Shown piece by piece: positions 46,368 through 57,548 of a stretch of 64,000 nt of DNA (position 1 is the stretch's first letter; every line of letters begins with the position of its first letter). Made by a program: the position numbers and the translations under genes. The notes below the pieces were generated by a model, which saw only the letters and a program-made list of their open reading frames with translations, did not search any database and was not told the DNA's origin. The DNA is from Puccinia triticina (taxonomy: Eukaryota; Basidiomycota; Pucciniomycetes; Pucciniales; Pucciniaceae): positions 1,178,001-1,242,000 of the forward strand of contig NC_070572.1 of the NCBI RefSeq assembly GCF_026914185.1, read 5' to 3'.

Positions 46368-47007
46368 TCATTTACCGTGCGAGTTCTTGAGCCTGAACTG
46401 GGGGGAGACCCAGTACTCGTAATCGGGCTCGTCAGTCTTGCGGCCGCTGATCCGCAACGCCCTGTGGAACAACAGCCCGCGGGTCAGTCTGCAGTGTGTG
46501 TGCGTGTTTGGGGCGCGTTGTGTTGAAGCATGGATGGGTCGCAGAGAGACACGCACCTGACAAGCAGCTTGTAGCTTCCGTCGGGCAAAAAGTGCGGCTT
46601 CTTCTTGCCTGACCACGGTGGCGTTCCAGGGCTGGGCATACGAGTCTTCGGCACTGATGACCAAAAAATGTCAAGAGCGGGGGTTAATACTTGTTGGTCT
46701 GTGTGGTGGGAGGATCGCGTGTGGCGCCGATGACCCAGGAGCGGGAGAAGTACGGGCTGTCGCTCTCCGGGACAAGCCCCAGCAAGCGTGCGCCCCGGAA
46801 CGAGTGCTCGAACTCGTCGCTGCTTGTAGGCGCCGCCAGCCTGGCGTCTCCCGGGAGCACATTGATGCGGAACAGCGGCGTGCCGACTGCAGTGCCGCCG
46901 AGAGGGAACGTCGCAGCGGATGAGGAGCGTCAGACGCCGGCACGAGCGGTATCATCGCGAGAGAGCAGGCTTACAGAGCGTCCGGAAGTGCAGCATGTAT
47001 TGTGCTC
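46368..47007 (-). pseudogene. C-terminal fragment of a subtilisin-like protease
   Basis: Four short minus-strand exons (47007-46976, 46886-46691, 46653-46557, 46461-46368) with standard splice signals encode the end of a fungal secreted subtilase. The pieces are HFRTLFGTPLFRINVLPGD, then PWNATVV, then LPDGSYKLLVRALRISG, ending EYWVSPQFRLKN. The W-N-x-T-V..LPDGxYxLxVRAL pattern is the Fn3-like C-terminal region of such proteases. Between PWNATVV and the KKKPHFLPDG part the frame shifts by one base near 46610. No catalytic domain (Asp/His/Ser motifs) is present upstream. I read it as a decayed or truncated gene; family assignment is by motif only. Confidence 0.5.
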
Positions 47008-47160
47008 CTGGATATCAATTCAGTGGCGAGATGAGAGTAGCCTTCAGACTCTTCATGGAGGAGATTGAAGCGCTGTTGTTTGTAACTGGGAGCCAGATTT
47101 AAGCGTAAACAGAAATCATCAGTGACTGGAATTCAGGTCCAAAATGGAGCATAAGTTGAC

Positions 47161-47725
47161 TTACTGAAGACCAGTGTTGATTCGAGTGGCCTGGTTGGCA
47201 ACCAATTCGGCTGGAAATGGAATCAAGAGAGCAACAAAACCCTTCTCATCAGGTTGAAGGAGAGCAATTGCCAGCTGAATTGATATCTTGCGTGATCGAG
47301 ACAGGGGAAGTGGAGCCGATGTCGTGTTCAAGGCCTTGATCTGTCGACCAGATTGTGTCGGCGAGTAACTCGGAGTGTCCTGGGTGGATGGGTGGGTGAG
47401 TGGTTCGCAGCGGATCTTCTTGGCTCGGCACGAGTCGCTTTAAATAGTCAAGTCCGGGGTGTGTGTGTTTTTTCTCAGCTAAAATCCGATTTATTCCTGC
47501 AGGGTGGGGGTTTTGTGCTGCACTGACCATGCTCTCGAGGTCTTGATCCGCTTGCTCGGGTTGCTCGGGTTGCTCGTGTTAGTCAGCGGGTGCTTATTCA
47601 GCTCCAGGGGGCCGGTGCTGCCGGGATCTGGCTCGGTGGTGGCTGACAGCGGATGTGGAGGATTGCCGGTGGCTGACGGGGGGGGAGGCCTGATTCAGCG
47701 GCGGCCGGTTTTTATTTATTTGTTT
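47161..47725 (-). CDS. Zn2Cys6 zinc-cluster half-motif, split by an intron
   Basis: A minus-strand frame ending at 47528 (..NPSNPSKRIKTSRAC) joins, across a 90-bp intron (GTCAGT..TTTAAAG), to an exon at 47437 reading DSCRAKKIRCEP. Together they give RACDSCRAKKIRCE, the classic first half of a fungal Zn(II)2Cys6 DNA-binding domain (C-x2-C-x6-C). The second three cysteines are missing: the exon continues as a Ser/Thr/Pro-rich stretch and then KISIQLAIALLQPDEKG to a TAA at 47161. That TAA overlaps a perfect GTAAGT donor, so the real gene may splice on. No start codon lies in the upstream open frame. It is either a truncated regulator or a partial model. Confidence 0.5.
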
Positions 47726-47727
47726 TG

Positions 47728-47971
47728 GATTTGGACTGACCATCGAGGAGATTCGGGGAACAGAGGAACCAAGATTTAAAGAACAACCAAGAATCCAACC
47801 TGGATTACGGTCAGGAATTAGCATGCCACTTAATCTGCAGCATATGATTTAAATCCAGCAGACCAACCTGTAAAGCTAAGGGTAACCTCCACCGTACTAC
47901 ATAATGATTGATTTTTTTCACGCAAACCAAATTCAACCCACTAGCGTGTGATGCGTAGTTTTTTTCAGAGG
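47728..47971 (+). repeat. Short dispersed repeat, right copy (interrupted)
   Basis: This is the partner of 21553-21640 in direct orientation. The first 18 bp lie at 47728-47745 and the remainder at 47909-47971, with about 160 bp of unrelated sequence between them. The first piece overlaps the 5' end of the zinc-cluster reading frame on the minus strand. Confidence 0.65.
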
Positions 47972-48044
47972 CGGAAATCAGTAAGGCTTCAATTACGCAA
48001 TCCAAGCGTCGCGACTGCAAAAATTCTGTCCCCATTTGCAACGT

Positions 48045-48567
48045 TCTCTCAGTACTCAGGGCGACTCCCCTGGTCGTGTGGAGCTTGAACTGCAGGAAAT
48101 CAATGACTTGTCAAACCTGCAATGTCCGACCAGTCAGACTTGTCGGACCTACATGTCCGACAAGTCAGACTTGTCGGACCTGGGGGCGTCGGACTAACTT
48201 GTCCGAGAAGCTCACTTGTCAGACAGCTCTGTCCGACTAGCTGACCTGTCGAACGCCACAATCCGACGAGTGGGAACTGGTCGGGCAGCCTTGTCCGACG
48301 TCTACTCGGGCAAGGCTGTCCGACCAGCTGGTCCGAGGACTGCTCGAGCCACACTGCCCGACTGCAGCGCGGTCTTGCAAGTCCGACCAGTGGTCGGGCC
48401 CGCTGCTCGAGAACCCCTTGGACAGAAGTGTCCGAGTTCTGCTCGAACAGGGGGATCCGACGGGTGGTCGAACGCACCCGTCGGACACATATGTCCGACA
48501 TCTGGTCGGACATGCCCGTCCGCGCTCTTGTCGGACAGGCATGTCCGAGGGGATAATCCATGCAGTG
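48045..48567 (-). repeat. GTCCGAC inverted-heptamer repeat, right copy
   Basis: This is the inverted partner of 20975-21495, about 27 kb away. The two copies differ by only a few substitutions over about 520 bp. They could be long terminal repeats of one large unit or two insertions of one short element; no flanking target duplication was found for either reading. Confidence 0.85.
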
Positions 48568-49655
48568 AATGGTCAAGAGATAAAAGCTAAAATGTCAGTA
48601 GGGAGAGAGGAAGTGAAAAAAAAGGATGCACATACGTGATATCACGTTGTATCAGATCTGCCAATCGCGCACGGGCTTTGTTGTTTAGTGATCCGCTCCG
48701 AACCTGGGGAATCAAGTTTTACATAGTTTTCAAAAAATAAAAACAGCACAAAGATGAAGAGGAGATGGTCCCAAATTGTATTAGAAGAAAGGCACGATGT
48801 AGGCCTATCATGCATTAAGTTTTTGAATTGCTAGCTAATCATCTAGGGCACTCAAAGTTGAGTACCACCAAAACTCAGAATAATCTCACGCAAGAATTCC
48901 TGATAGGGCGTAAGTCCCTCCGGCAAAGCCTCAGGCGGGGGAGGGACTTGGTTAAGTTCGGGACGGGGGCCGTTGGGTTCTGAATCGCGCGCTTTTGGGG
49001 CGGGGCAGGGCCTCAAATGCGCCGGATCGGCCCGTTCTTGGAGACATGGAACTTGTTGCAAGAAACAGTCTCACGAATGCGCAAGCCTTTCATGCTGTAT
49101 GTAGGTGTCCTAATTGTAAATTCATAAACCCTTTTTTGCAGGGCATGAGTGTGATAATGTAATCCCACTGGAAAAGTGTTACAAATTTATGAGTTTATGC
49201 ATGCATAAATCAACTTTGAACACCGTAATTCAAGTCAAAAAGGGATCAAGAAACTGCTATGGGATAGCCGCCTTACACACTGCTGCAAGCCCTATGGAAA
49301 GACATTATTTTTGTAGTGACTTTTTGTAATTTAAGATAAACAGATAAATGGGATTTCAATTTCATGGATATACATTGAGGTCATTTCTGTTGAAGGTGTG
49401 GAACGGGAGGATACAATTGTTGTACCAATGTTTTTACCCTTTGACACATGGATAAGTCAAACATTGGACACTAGCTGTATGATGGCTGTATAAAGGGGGA
49501 AGCTGTTGGTTTGGGTACTGGTTAAGATGGTGAGAAGGAAGTTTAATCTTAAAAATCAGGAGTATGTAGGAGGCTTGATTGTTGGGGATAGATCAGAAGC
49601 AGTTTATGTTAGTATAAGATGAAGCATTAAGCCAAAATTTTGTGAGGAAATTCAA
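48568..49655. other. Intergenic region with dispersed repeat copy
   Basis: At 48880-49140 lies a copy of the repeat seen at 20015-20195 and 51245-51545. Its first part (GGCGTAAGTCCCTCCGGC..GGAGGGACTTGG) is the inverse of 20127-20193, and its second part (GGCCCGTTCTTGGAGACA, AACTTGTTGCAAGAAACAG) matches 51410-51480. The remainder is AT-rich without a recognisable gene. Confidence 0.6.
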
Positions 49656-51035
49656 CTAGAAAACCAGCCCCTTGCCACTCAGCACCATTATTGTGATGCA
49701 AAGTGCAAGCACTGCCCATAAACTCCCAAAGAGACACCAAGCTTTTCTTTTACTCATTTGGTTGTCCTGTGTGGAGGGGGTAGTCCTGTTTTGCCGCTGG
49801 GTAGTTACAGAGTTTATGTTGTGTTGACGCTGTCCATGGACATCCTGTGAGATTGCGTTGCGGTTTGGTGCTGAGGGAGTAAAGGGCTGTCGACAAAGGG
49901 GACAGGTATGGGTCCCTATGTTTTCCCATCCTTGAATACAGTTATCACAAAATATGTGGTGGCATGTATCAAGTTCTCTTTTTTTAGATGAGGGCTTCTC
50001 CAAGCAAACCGCGCAAACGTCTATATCTTGACCGCTTTTCTTCAGAGATCCTCCTTCATTCTTCAAATCAATGGTGATTACAGTGTCAGAGGAGACGCCA
50101 TGGGAGCTCTCAACAGTGGTTGGTTTGCAACTGGACATTCCTGGGGCTTTCTCACAAGAACAGCTTTCATCTTGAAAAATTGGGATGGTTGCATCAAACT
50201 GCTCAAACCATTGGAGATTTCAGCCTCAAAATCATTGGCATGAGCTAAATATTATATCTCAAAAAATTCTTACAGTGGGAGGTGGTCTGTTTTCCAGATT
50301 TGATTGGGGTTGAAGTACATTGGATACACCAATGGGATCTGCACCTTGCGCTGCACCATGGAGCTGCGCAGTGTCAACTATGTGGTCATGTTGCAAGGTA
50401 TTTCCAATGAGCTAGAGATAAAACCATTAGGTGTGAGCTTTTGAAGTTGTGTCATTTTCTACTATCATCAGGAGTTGAAGAATGCTTAACTATGAGGAAT
50501 AGTACCCAGACAGCCATTATGAAAGAGGTACAAATATTCACTTGAAAAATATGAAGGTTGGGGTAAGGGGTGGAAGCAGCACCTGTATACTTTGTCTTGC
50601 GTCTTGGAGCTAGCTTATTTCTATGAAGTTCTGCTTGGCAGGTTATGTTTGATGAGTTGGAAATTATTTTGTAAGATATACGCTTTGGAAATTGTATGAA
50701 AATTTGATCAAATTTTTTCAAAAATTAGTTAATTGAAGAGTGTATAAATGAGGGTCATGGTGGGATGGCAGCAGCATCAATTTTAAGAAACAATTGATTC
50801 CTATTAAGACGTACTTGGCCCAGGTAATTAGATATCTTGCTTATGTTGTCAATGAGATGTTTTGTCAGACTGAGCCTTTGAATACAGAACATCCAATTTA
50901 AAACCTCCCTGCAGATTAATATTGATGCACTCAAAGTTTGAACAAAGCCAAGTGTATGGTGATCACTCCTGGTGCCACTTCAGCTGAAACCCCAAGACTG
51001 CAGCTCAATGAACTCAGTAAAACAGCAGAGAGCAT
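49656..51035 (-). CDS. RING-HC protein with C-terminal membrane segment
   Basis: The exon 50198-49656 encodes a C3HC4 RING: CAVC, thirteen residues, CHHIFCDNC, eleven residues, CPLC. A 50-residue linker follows, then a C-terminal hydrophobic segment (AWCLFGSLWAVLALCITIMV) and SGKGLVF. An upstream exon, 50411-50274 (starts LIGNTLQHDH, ends RPPPT), joins in phase through a GTAAGA donor. A possible first exon at 51035-50967 starts MLSAVLLSSLSCSLGVSA, a good signal peptide, and also joins in phase, but the intron would be 555 bp and the donor is weak. RING proteins of this type are usually ubiquitin E3 ligases; the C-terminal anchor suggests an endomembrane location. A RING-less paralog (15749) and a pseudogene (11050) occur in this window. 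Confidence 0.75.
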
Positions 51036-51244
51036 TGTCTTACCCACAGCCTTATTGCATCCTGCAACAGCTGGGGGATAAACTCTGAAACCTTTCCTAC
51101 CCTTGCAGTTCACAAACGTTATTGATCACACACTCAAAGATGGCATTCATCAAGATTTCAAAGAGGGTATTAATCACAATGTCAAAGATGGTATTTATCA
51201 CAATGCAGGTTATGATTTTACGTAAAAAAATCTCATGCAATTTT

Positions 51245-51545
51245 GAATACCATAACTTATGTAGTGGTGGATGTGGGCATACTTGGTACGCCTTATTTCT
51301 CCGGGACATGCACTTGGTAAGTTGCTTGGTGGACTGTTTGGCTGGGAGGAAGGGCGCTGTTGGGTTCCACATGGTGGGATTTTGGGGCGGGGCGGGGCCT
51401 GGAATGAGGCGGATTGGCCCGTTCTTGGCACCGTTCTTGGAGACAAAGAACTTGTTGCAAGAAACAGTCTCATGAATGCGCAAGCCTTTTATGCTTTGTG
51501 TTCTAATTGATTTGTGCATGCATAAATTCATAAACCCTTTTCTGC
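51245..51545 (+). repeat. Dispersed repeat, full-length member
   Basis: TGTGGGCATACTTGGTA and CTCCGGGACATGCAC match 20030-20080, and GGCCCGTTCTTGG through ATGCGCAAGCCTTT match 49025-49090. This copy joins both halves, so the other two are partial. No coding potential was recognised. Confidence 0.7.
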
Positions 51546-51570
51546 AGGACACACCAGGAAAATAAAATAG

Positions 51571-52039
51571 GGGGATATTGAATTTTACAAAGTGTTTTTT
51601 ACAAGTTACAAGGCCCTGTAAAAAATACCTTTGTAAAAGTACACATTAAGGGGGGTCATGTGTAATTTTACAATGTGTTGGCTAGGTTCCCACCTTGTAA
51701 TGTAAAAGCAACCTTGTAAAATTATACCTGACATCTTCCAGGTGGAATTTTACTTGGTATTTTTTTACAAAGTGCCACCTTGTGAAAAAAGTACCTTGCA
51801 AAATTGCATATTTGCAGCAAAAACATGAATTTTACAAGGGAAATTTTGGGGAAGCAGTACACCATGCAAAACATACCTTGTGAAAATCAATAATAATGGC
51901 AAGCAGGTTTGAAATTACAATGTGTTGTGTAAATTTTACAAGGTGGTTTTGGTATACTGCACAAAATCTACCTTGTAAAAATCAATAAAAGTGGTTACAA
52001 AGCTCAAATTTACAAGTTGCTGTGAGAAATTTACAAGGC

Positions 52040-52075
<36 letters not shown>

Positions 52076-53531
52076 AGCCCACTACTACCAACTGCACTTG
52101 GAAAATATGAACTTCTGCTGGAATTATGAAGTTTCTGGGAGTCATGAATCACCATATAACCCTTGGTCAAGGTTTAATTCAGTGGAGGGAATTTTCTTAT
52201 TGCTCCTGGAGTCCTGCACCTTCAATAATTTTGTTGAAACTGCAACAGCTCAGGGTCCATTTCTCTCCCTGTCACACATCTGTCACTCCTTTTTCCTCCC
52301 TCCAGATGAATATGCTTGTTCACCTTCTGCCCACAACTTGTCCCTCAGTTGTAATAGCTACAAAGTCTGCTCATCTGGATAATCAAAACATCATCAGCTT
52401 CAACAGTGGGCCGCTACGCTAAACTACGCTATTTTAGCCCTAAAGTTTAGCGTAGCGGCAAAAAGCGCCAACCTTTTTTGAATAGCGTTAGCGCGCTGTT
52501 AGCGCCGCTATGCTTCGCTAATTTTCAGCGGCGCTAACAGCATACCAATTTTTGTTTAGCGTTAGCCCTGCGCTACAGCCGCTACGCTACGCTACGTTTC
52601 CCTAAGGCGCTTTTAGCGGAAAAAAGGCACTTTTTTGCCGCGAAAAACGCTGTAGCGCAGCATAGCGCGCGCTCTTTTGCGCCTTGCGTGCTTAACGTTA
52701 GCGCAATTGCGCGCATCTGCGCTAACGCTACGCTAAAAGCTAAAATAGCTTTGCATCCTTTGTGCGTAGCATTAGCGCAGATGCGCCCAATTGCACTAAC
52801 GCTACGCTAAAAAATAGTGCATTTGCGCTGTGCTACGCTACGCTAACAGCTATGTTAGCGTCGCTGACCCACTGTTGTCAGCTTTCTGTGCGCTTCTCCC
52901 TGAGACCAGTGAGTCTCTTGTAGTGAGGAGCCTTTTTTCCTCCTCACAGCTAGTAGCTTGACCCCTTTCTGGGGTTTCTTCTCCTTTTCTGGGTGCCTCT
53001 GAGCTTTTCTCCTTGAGGCCTCAAACCTTCACAATCTCACTGGAGCTATCTTCCTTGAGTCCTCAACTGTTCTTTGGTTGTCATTTCAAAAACATTCAGC
53101 AGGAGTGCATACTGGACAATGTGCAGTTTGGGGAAGTCAATTTTCCAGAGGAAAAACACCCTGTCAAATCTCCACAAAACCTTGTAAATTTCAACCTGGT
53201 AGTCATTGCTATTGATTTTTGCAACACACATTTTGCTTGGTGTACTGCTTCCTCAAAATTTGTCTTGTAAAATTCAGGATTTTGCTGCAAATATGCAATT
53301 TTGCAAGGTACTTTTTTGACAAGGTGGCACTTTGTAAAAAAACACCAAGTAAAATTCCACATGGAAGAATTCAGGTATAATTTTACATGGTTGCTTTTAC
53401 ATTACAAGGTGGGAATCTAGCCAACACTTTGTAAAATTACACATACCCCCCCTTAATTTGTACTTTTACAAATAAATATTTTACAGGGCCTTGTACCTTG
53501 TAAAAAACACTTTGTAAAATTCACCCACCCC
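51571..53531. mobile_element. MULE-like element with long TIRs and 9-bp target duplication
   Basis: The element is 1961 bp. The ends read GGGG-ATAT-TGAATTTTACAA (left) and, inverted, GGGG-TGGG-TGAATTTTACAA (right). The inverted similarity extends about 320-450 bp inward with substitutions and small indels (ACAAAGTGTTTTTTACAAG, CAGTACACCAWGCAAAA). Both ends are bordered by the perfect 9-bp duplication ATAAAATAG (51562-51570 and 53532-53540). Long TIRs with a 9-bp duplication are the hallmark of Mutator-like elements. No transposase is encoded. A 30-bp T run lies at 52042-52071 and a second element is nested at 52401-52877. Confidence 0.85.
52401..52877. mobile_element. Nested 477-bp TAGCG foldback element
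   Basis: The ends are a perfect 10-bp inverted repeat, CAACAGTGGG..CCCACTGTTG, and the 7-bp duplication TCAGCTT flanks it (52394-52400 and 52878-52884). Most of the interior is made of CGCTA, GTAGCG and GCTAACGC words in both orientations, so the whole can fold on itself. The end sequence is reminiscent of hAT elements, whose duplication is normally 8 bp, so the superfamily is uncertain. Its insertion postdates the MULE-like element that contains it. Confidence 0.7.
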
Positions 53532-53665
53532 ATAAAATAGTCAGTTGATGACAAGTGACATCACACCAGCTCCAGCCAGCTACCCACCATCTATCCAATA
53601 TCCCTTAAGGGAGTGCTGCCAAGCTGTGCTAGAGAGTGCAACAGCCTCCTCTCACCAAAGACATG

Positions 53666-54763
53666 CACCAGGGGAGATATGTTCCCACTCCCCAGGGAGT
53701 GCCAGAGCTGAATTTTATGTGAGTTTTGGTAGGATGTGAGCCTGATGTAGATTAGTAACTCATCCCCAAAATAGTAAATTGGATGGAGAAGTTAGTGAAA
53801 AGTCAGTCACAATTGATTTGGAAGTCAACACAATGTTGTGTAGAATTCTTTTGTTTTCTATGTACAACTGTAGGAAGAAATATGATGAAATGATATTTCA
53901 CCAAAGTCCAACTCATCAATTGCTCCTGTTTACTGATTTTTAAGGATAGCAAAGCAAAATTCCCATTCTCAAAAGTAATTCCTCCAAAAAAATGGGTTTC
54001 TTGTAATTCACATTATATGCCCTGATGTACAAAATTAAACTAAAAGTCGACTTGGTATTATTGGGTTTAGATTTTTGGAATGTGGTAATGTTGCAGTCAT
54101 TGAAATTGAAACCCATTTTCTTGGAAATGCGGGAATTAATTTGAATTTGGCTGATAAAAATGACAAAAAACTGTTTTAATAGGGTGAAAGTCTGAGTTAA
54201 GTCAAGGTTGGATTGCGGTGCCAATTCACTTTGGCCATATATCCTGTCCTCCTCACAAAAATGATCTAGTGAATTTTGTATTTTTTTGCTTTTCAAAATT
54301 CACATGTGCACATGCAAGTTAACCTTTTTGCACTTTGCTAATAGTCACCCTGATGTACGCGCGTACATTGAGGTGGAAATATCACAGGATGGGCCTTTCA
54401 CAGCCACATGAAAAGTAAAAAATTTGTTTTGAGACACCAATTGTCCCCCTGATGTACGCGAGTACATGAGGGGGAAAAAATCACAGGCTGGGCCTTTCAC
54501 ATCTCCATGGAAAGGACACACTGGTCATGGAGCCAAGAAAGGACTATATTCTGTATGAGTTCTGGATGAATTATAGATGAGTTCTGGATGATTTTTTGGC
54601 AATTTATGGTTTATTTCAGGATGATTTCCAACTGATTTCCACGCTGACTTCCAGTCTTTTTCATACCTATTCAATATTGCTTTACCAAAGGCCTCCAGCA
54701 CAGTTATGGAAAAAAGTTACGGTAAGGCACTCCCTGGGGAGTGGGAACATATCTCCCCTGGTG
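53666..54763. mobile_element. TIR element A, second copy
   Basis: This is element A inside duplication copy 2, with the same inverted ends and the same flanking ATG. It arose by block duplication, not by independent transposition, because the flanks are shared. Confidence 0.75.
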
Positions 54764-57263
54764 ATGTGGAGGGCTCCTGGATTAGACAAGTTTAATAAAG
54801 CCACAATTTTTTAGACTTCCCTCTGGAAAGTCAAGTTTCTTTAAAGGGAAACCTATGTGGTTTGTTTCTTACAAAAACCACAGAAAAAGAAGGATATGAT
54901 GCAGCAGAATCCTTTGGTTGATGATGTCAAGATATGTGCAGACCTGTGAACAAAGATTGGGCAAAAGCAAGCAAAAAGAGAGAGTAATAAAGAGACACAG
55001 AGTTTTACCTCTGAGATAGTCAAGGTTCAGTGAAAGAGTGATACTAATTACAGTCAATATCCTAGGCACCTGTGACGGTAGGTATACTGGGAGCGTGGTA
55101 TCCTCTTTGGTGGTGATCCTGGGCTATCTGGGGGTGTGATTCTGGGTGTGTGAAGTCTGTAGATCCTCCTCAGGCAAGGGAGAACCTGGCTTCAAAATTT
55201 TTCACAGTTTGCTTATGTAATTACATATGTATATGTGGTTTGGCGCGCCTGGTAGCGCTTACACGTCACAACTGCGCATGCGCGCTGCAACTCAAGAACT
55301 CAGGGAAGGAGTGAAGTTACAAAGAAATGGTAAGTTGTAACTAGGGTTAAAATTGCATCAGAAAACAGAATATGAAGTCAAAATAAGTGTAACTCTTAAG
55401 ATTAAAAGGATAAGAAGTAATTCATATGTAAAATGGTAGAAAAGGCAGACTTTAGGTCAGCTGCGCTGACTCTAAGGCTGACAGAGAATTTTGAAATGGA
55501 CCCGGGTACTGATTGCACTGCTGGTACCTACCCGCGTTTTTTTTCCAAAAAGCCAGAACCCAACACCTGGTGTCAACAATGGTGAAAGCATTGGTCTGTG
55601 GATTGTGCAGAGCATTTTTGTCCCGCTGTGTTTTTCTGCTCTGTAGTGCAAGGGCTGCTTGTTGGTGGTGGAGCAAAAAATACATTCCAGTAGCGTGCTA
55701 ATGCAGCAGCACTCTACTACAAACTCAACAAAACCCTTCAGAATTTGGGGTGAAATCGCGAAGCAAGCCTCTGTCAGGAGGGACTTACCCCTTAGCTCCC
55801 CAAACTTGCGCACCAAGAATGGATTTTCAAGGTAGTGGGTTTATTTTTTCTACAGCTCACCTACCACATCCAATCCTTTTATATTAGCTCAATGGAAGGC
55901 TTCCCTTTGGTTCTGTAGCCCCCTACAGAGCCAGATCTGCAGCCTGTAGTGCAGATTTTTATGGGGAAATCTAGTCCCAGAGGCTGCAGATATCACTTTG
56001 TAGCCCCCTACAGATTTGAGGGGGAGTCTTCCAATGTCATCGGAACATGCTGCAGAAAAGAGTAAAAAAATTCACATCTCCCTTGATCCCCTCTACATTC
56101 TGGTGGAGAGCAAACTGTGGAAACTGAGTTGGTGAGCACAGACCCTCTCTATACAAAATCCTCATTTTGGGTGTATTTAAAGATTTTTTTGGATTGGGAG
56201 GAACATTGTGAAGTTACCCAAATTCTGTAGGTTGGATAACAAGCTAGTCTTTCACCTAAGTAGTTTTATTCCAAATAAAGTTATGGAAGAAAGGAATTAT
56301 AGAAGTTTGAAAACTCCTGCCACCTAAATTTAGAATCTTGCCCCCGCAAAAGGGGGCAATACAGCGCGAGTCCCTCCTGCCAAGGGCTGTTGAAGGCTCG
56401 CTTTGCAAAACACACGCCCGCAGCAGCGAGGGACTTCGTTGAGTTCAGTTCTACTAGAGCTGGAGCGCTATGTGTCAGCGCAGGAAGTGCGCTTGGTGCT
56501 AAAGTAGCGCAACAATAGCGCAAGATAGCGCAGTCATGACCGGTTTTTGCAAGCAGTAAAATTCGGGCCCTGGGGAGGCTCTAAAGTCGTGGGTGAAAGT
56601 TGAGAACAATCAATGCCTAGCTTATCACAATCCCCTTGTTTCACTAGCTTAGCACAATCCCCTCGTTTCAGGGGCCGGAGGACCCGGCGCGCCAAAGGCG
56701 CCTCGCGAAGCGAGCCTCTGAAAGAGGCTTCAGAGGCTCACGCCAGCCCAGGCGGTACGGCCCTCCGAAGCGAGTGTTCAGTTAGAATCAATGCTAGGTA
56801 GACGACACAGCAGTTGATGCTGCGACCGGCTTTCGATGTGACAAGAGATCTCCAAACACGTAACAGTCGACCAAGAAACATGCTCCAATATTTCATGATC
56901 ATCAACTTGGCATGTCTTTTCAAAAGAAACCCATCAACATGTCAAAATTTGAATACAATAGAGAATGGATAAATTAATTAAGCCTATATTTCCATGAGAA
57001 GAATACGGTAATACTATGAAGTCAAAACTCTGTCAATTTGCTGCTATCAGAGGTGGGGGAAGTAGTATTATGTTTTAGTTTTTATACATAGCTGCAGCCC
57101 ACTTCATCTTCAGGCCGAGTTGGAAAACAAGTATAATGAAACAAGCCTTATAACGTGCTCTTTTTACGCAGCGTGATACTCAAGTCGACCCAGTGGGCCC
57201 CTGCGCCTCATCGGGCCTTTCAGAAACGCTACAGGACGTAGAACATTAAATCGACCGCAAGTC

Positions 57264-57548
57264 CTATTCAAGCTCTTCCTCGTCCGAGATCCTCATTCTG
57301 ACCAGTGACGGGATAGCTTCGAAGTTTTCTAGTCGCAAACTGCAGTCATCAACCTTCCAGTTCTCTACTAATCGAGCAGTTTGTCAAAACATAGATAGAC
57401 AAAGCACGCAAAAGTTGCGGTTAATAGCAACTCGGCATTCTTTCCAGCCCGATTTCCCTCATAACAGCCTCCTTTCTCGTGTTCTTTCACAGAGATATAA
57501 CCAACTTGTGGATTCAATCCGATGACTTGATAGCTTCTTCCCTCAATC
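57264..57548 (-). CDS. Possible last two exons of an unrecognised gene, second copy
   Basis: This is the duplicate of the fragment at 3705-3989, in copy 2 of the segmental duplication. The exon sequences, splice sites and stop appear unchanged. It is equally lacking in an identifiable start. Confidence 0.35.

Noticed and set aside
46368..47437. A single fused gene joining the zinc-cluster exon at 47437 to the subtilase tail exons
   Set aside because: The GTAAGT donor at 47165 leaves a phase that does not read the HFRTL frame of the next exon, so a fusion is not supported.
51936..52170. Poly-lysine encoding frames near 52050
   Set aside because: They result from reading a 30-bp T run on the opposite strand inside the MULE-like element.
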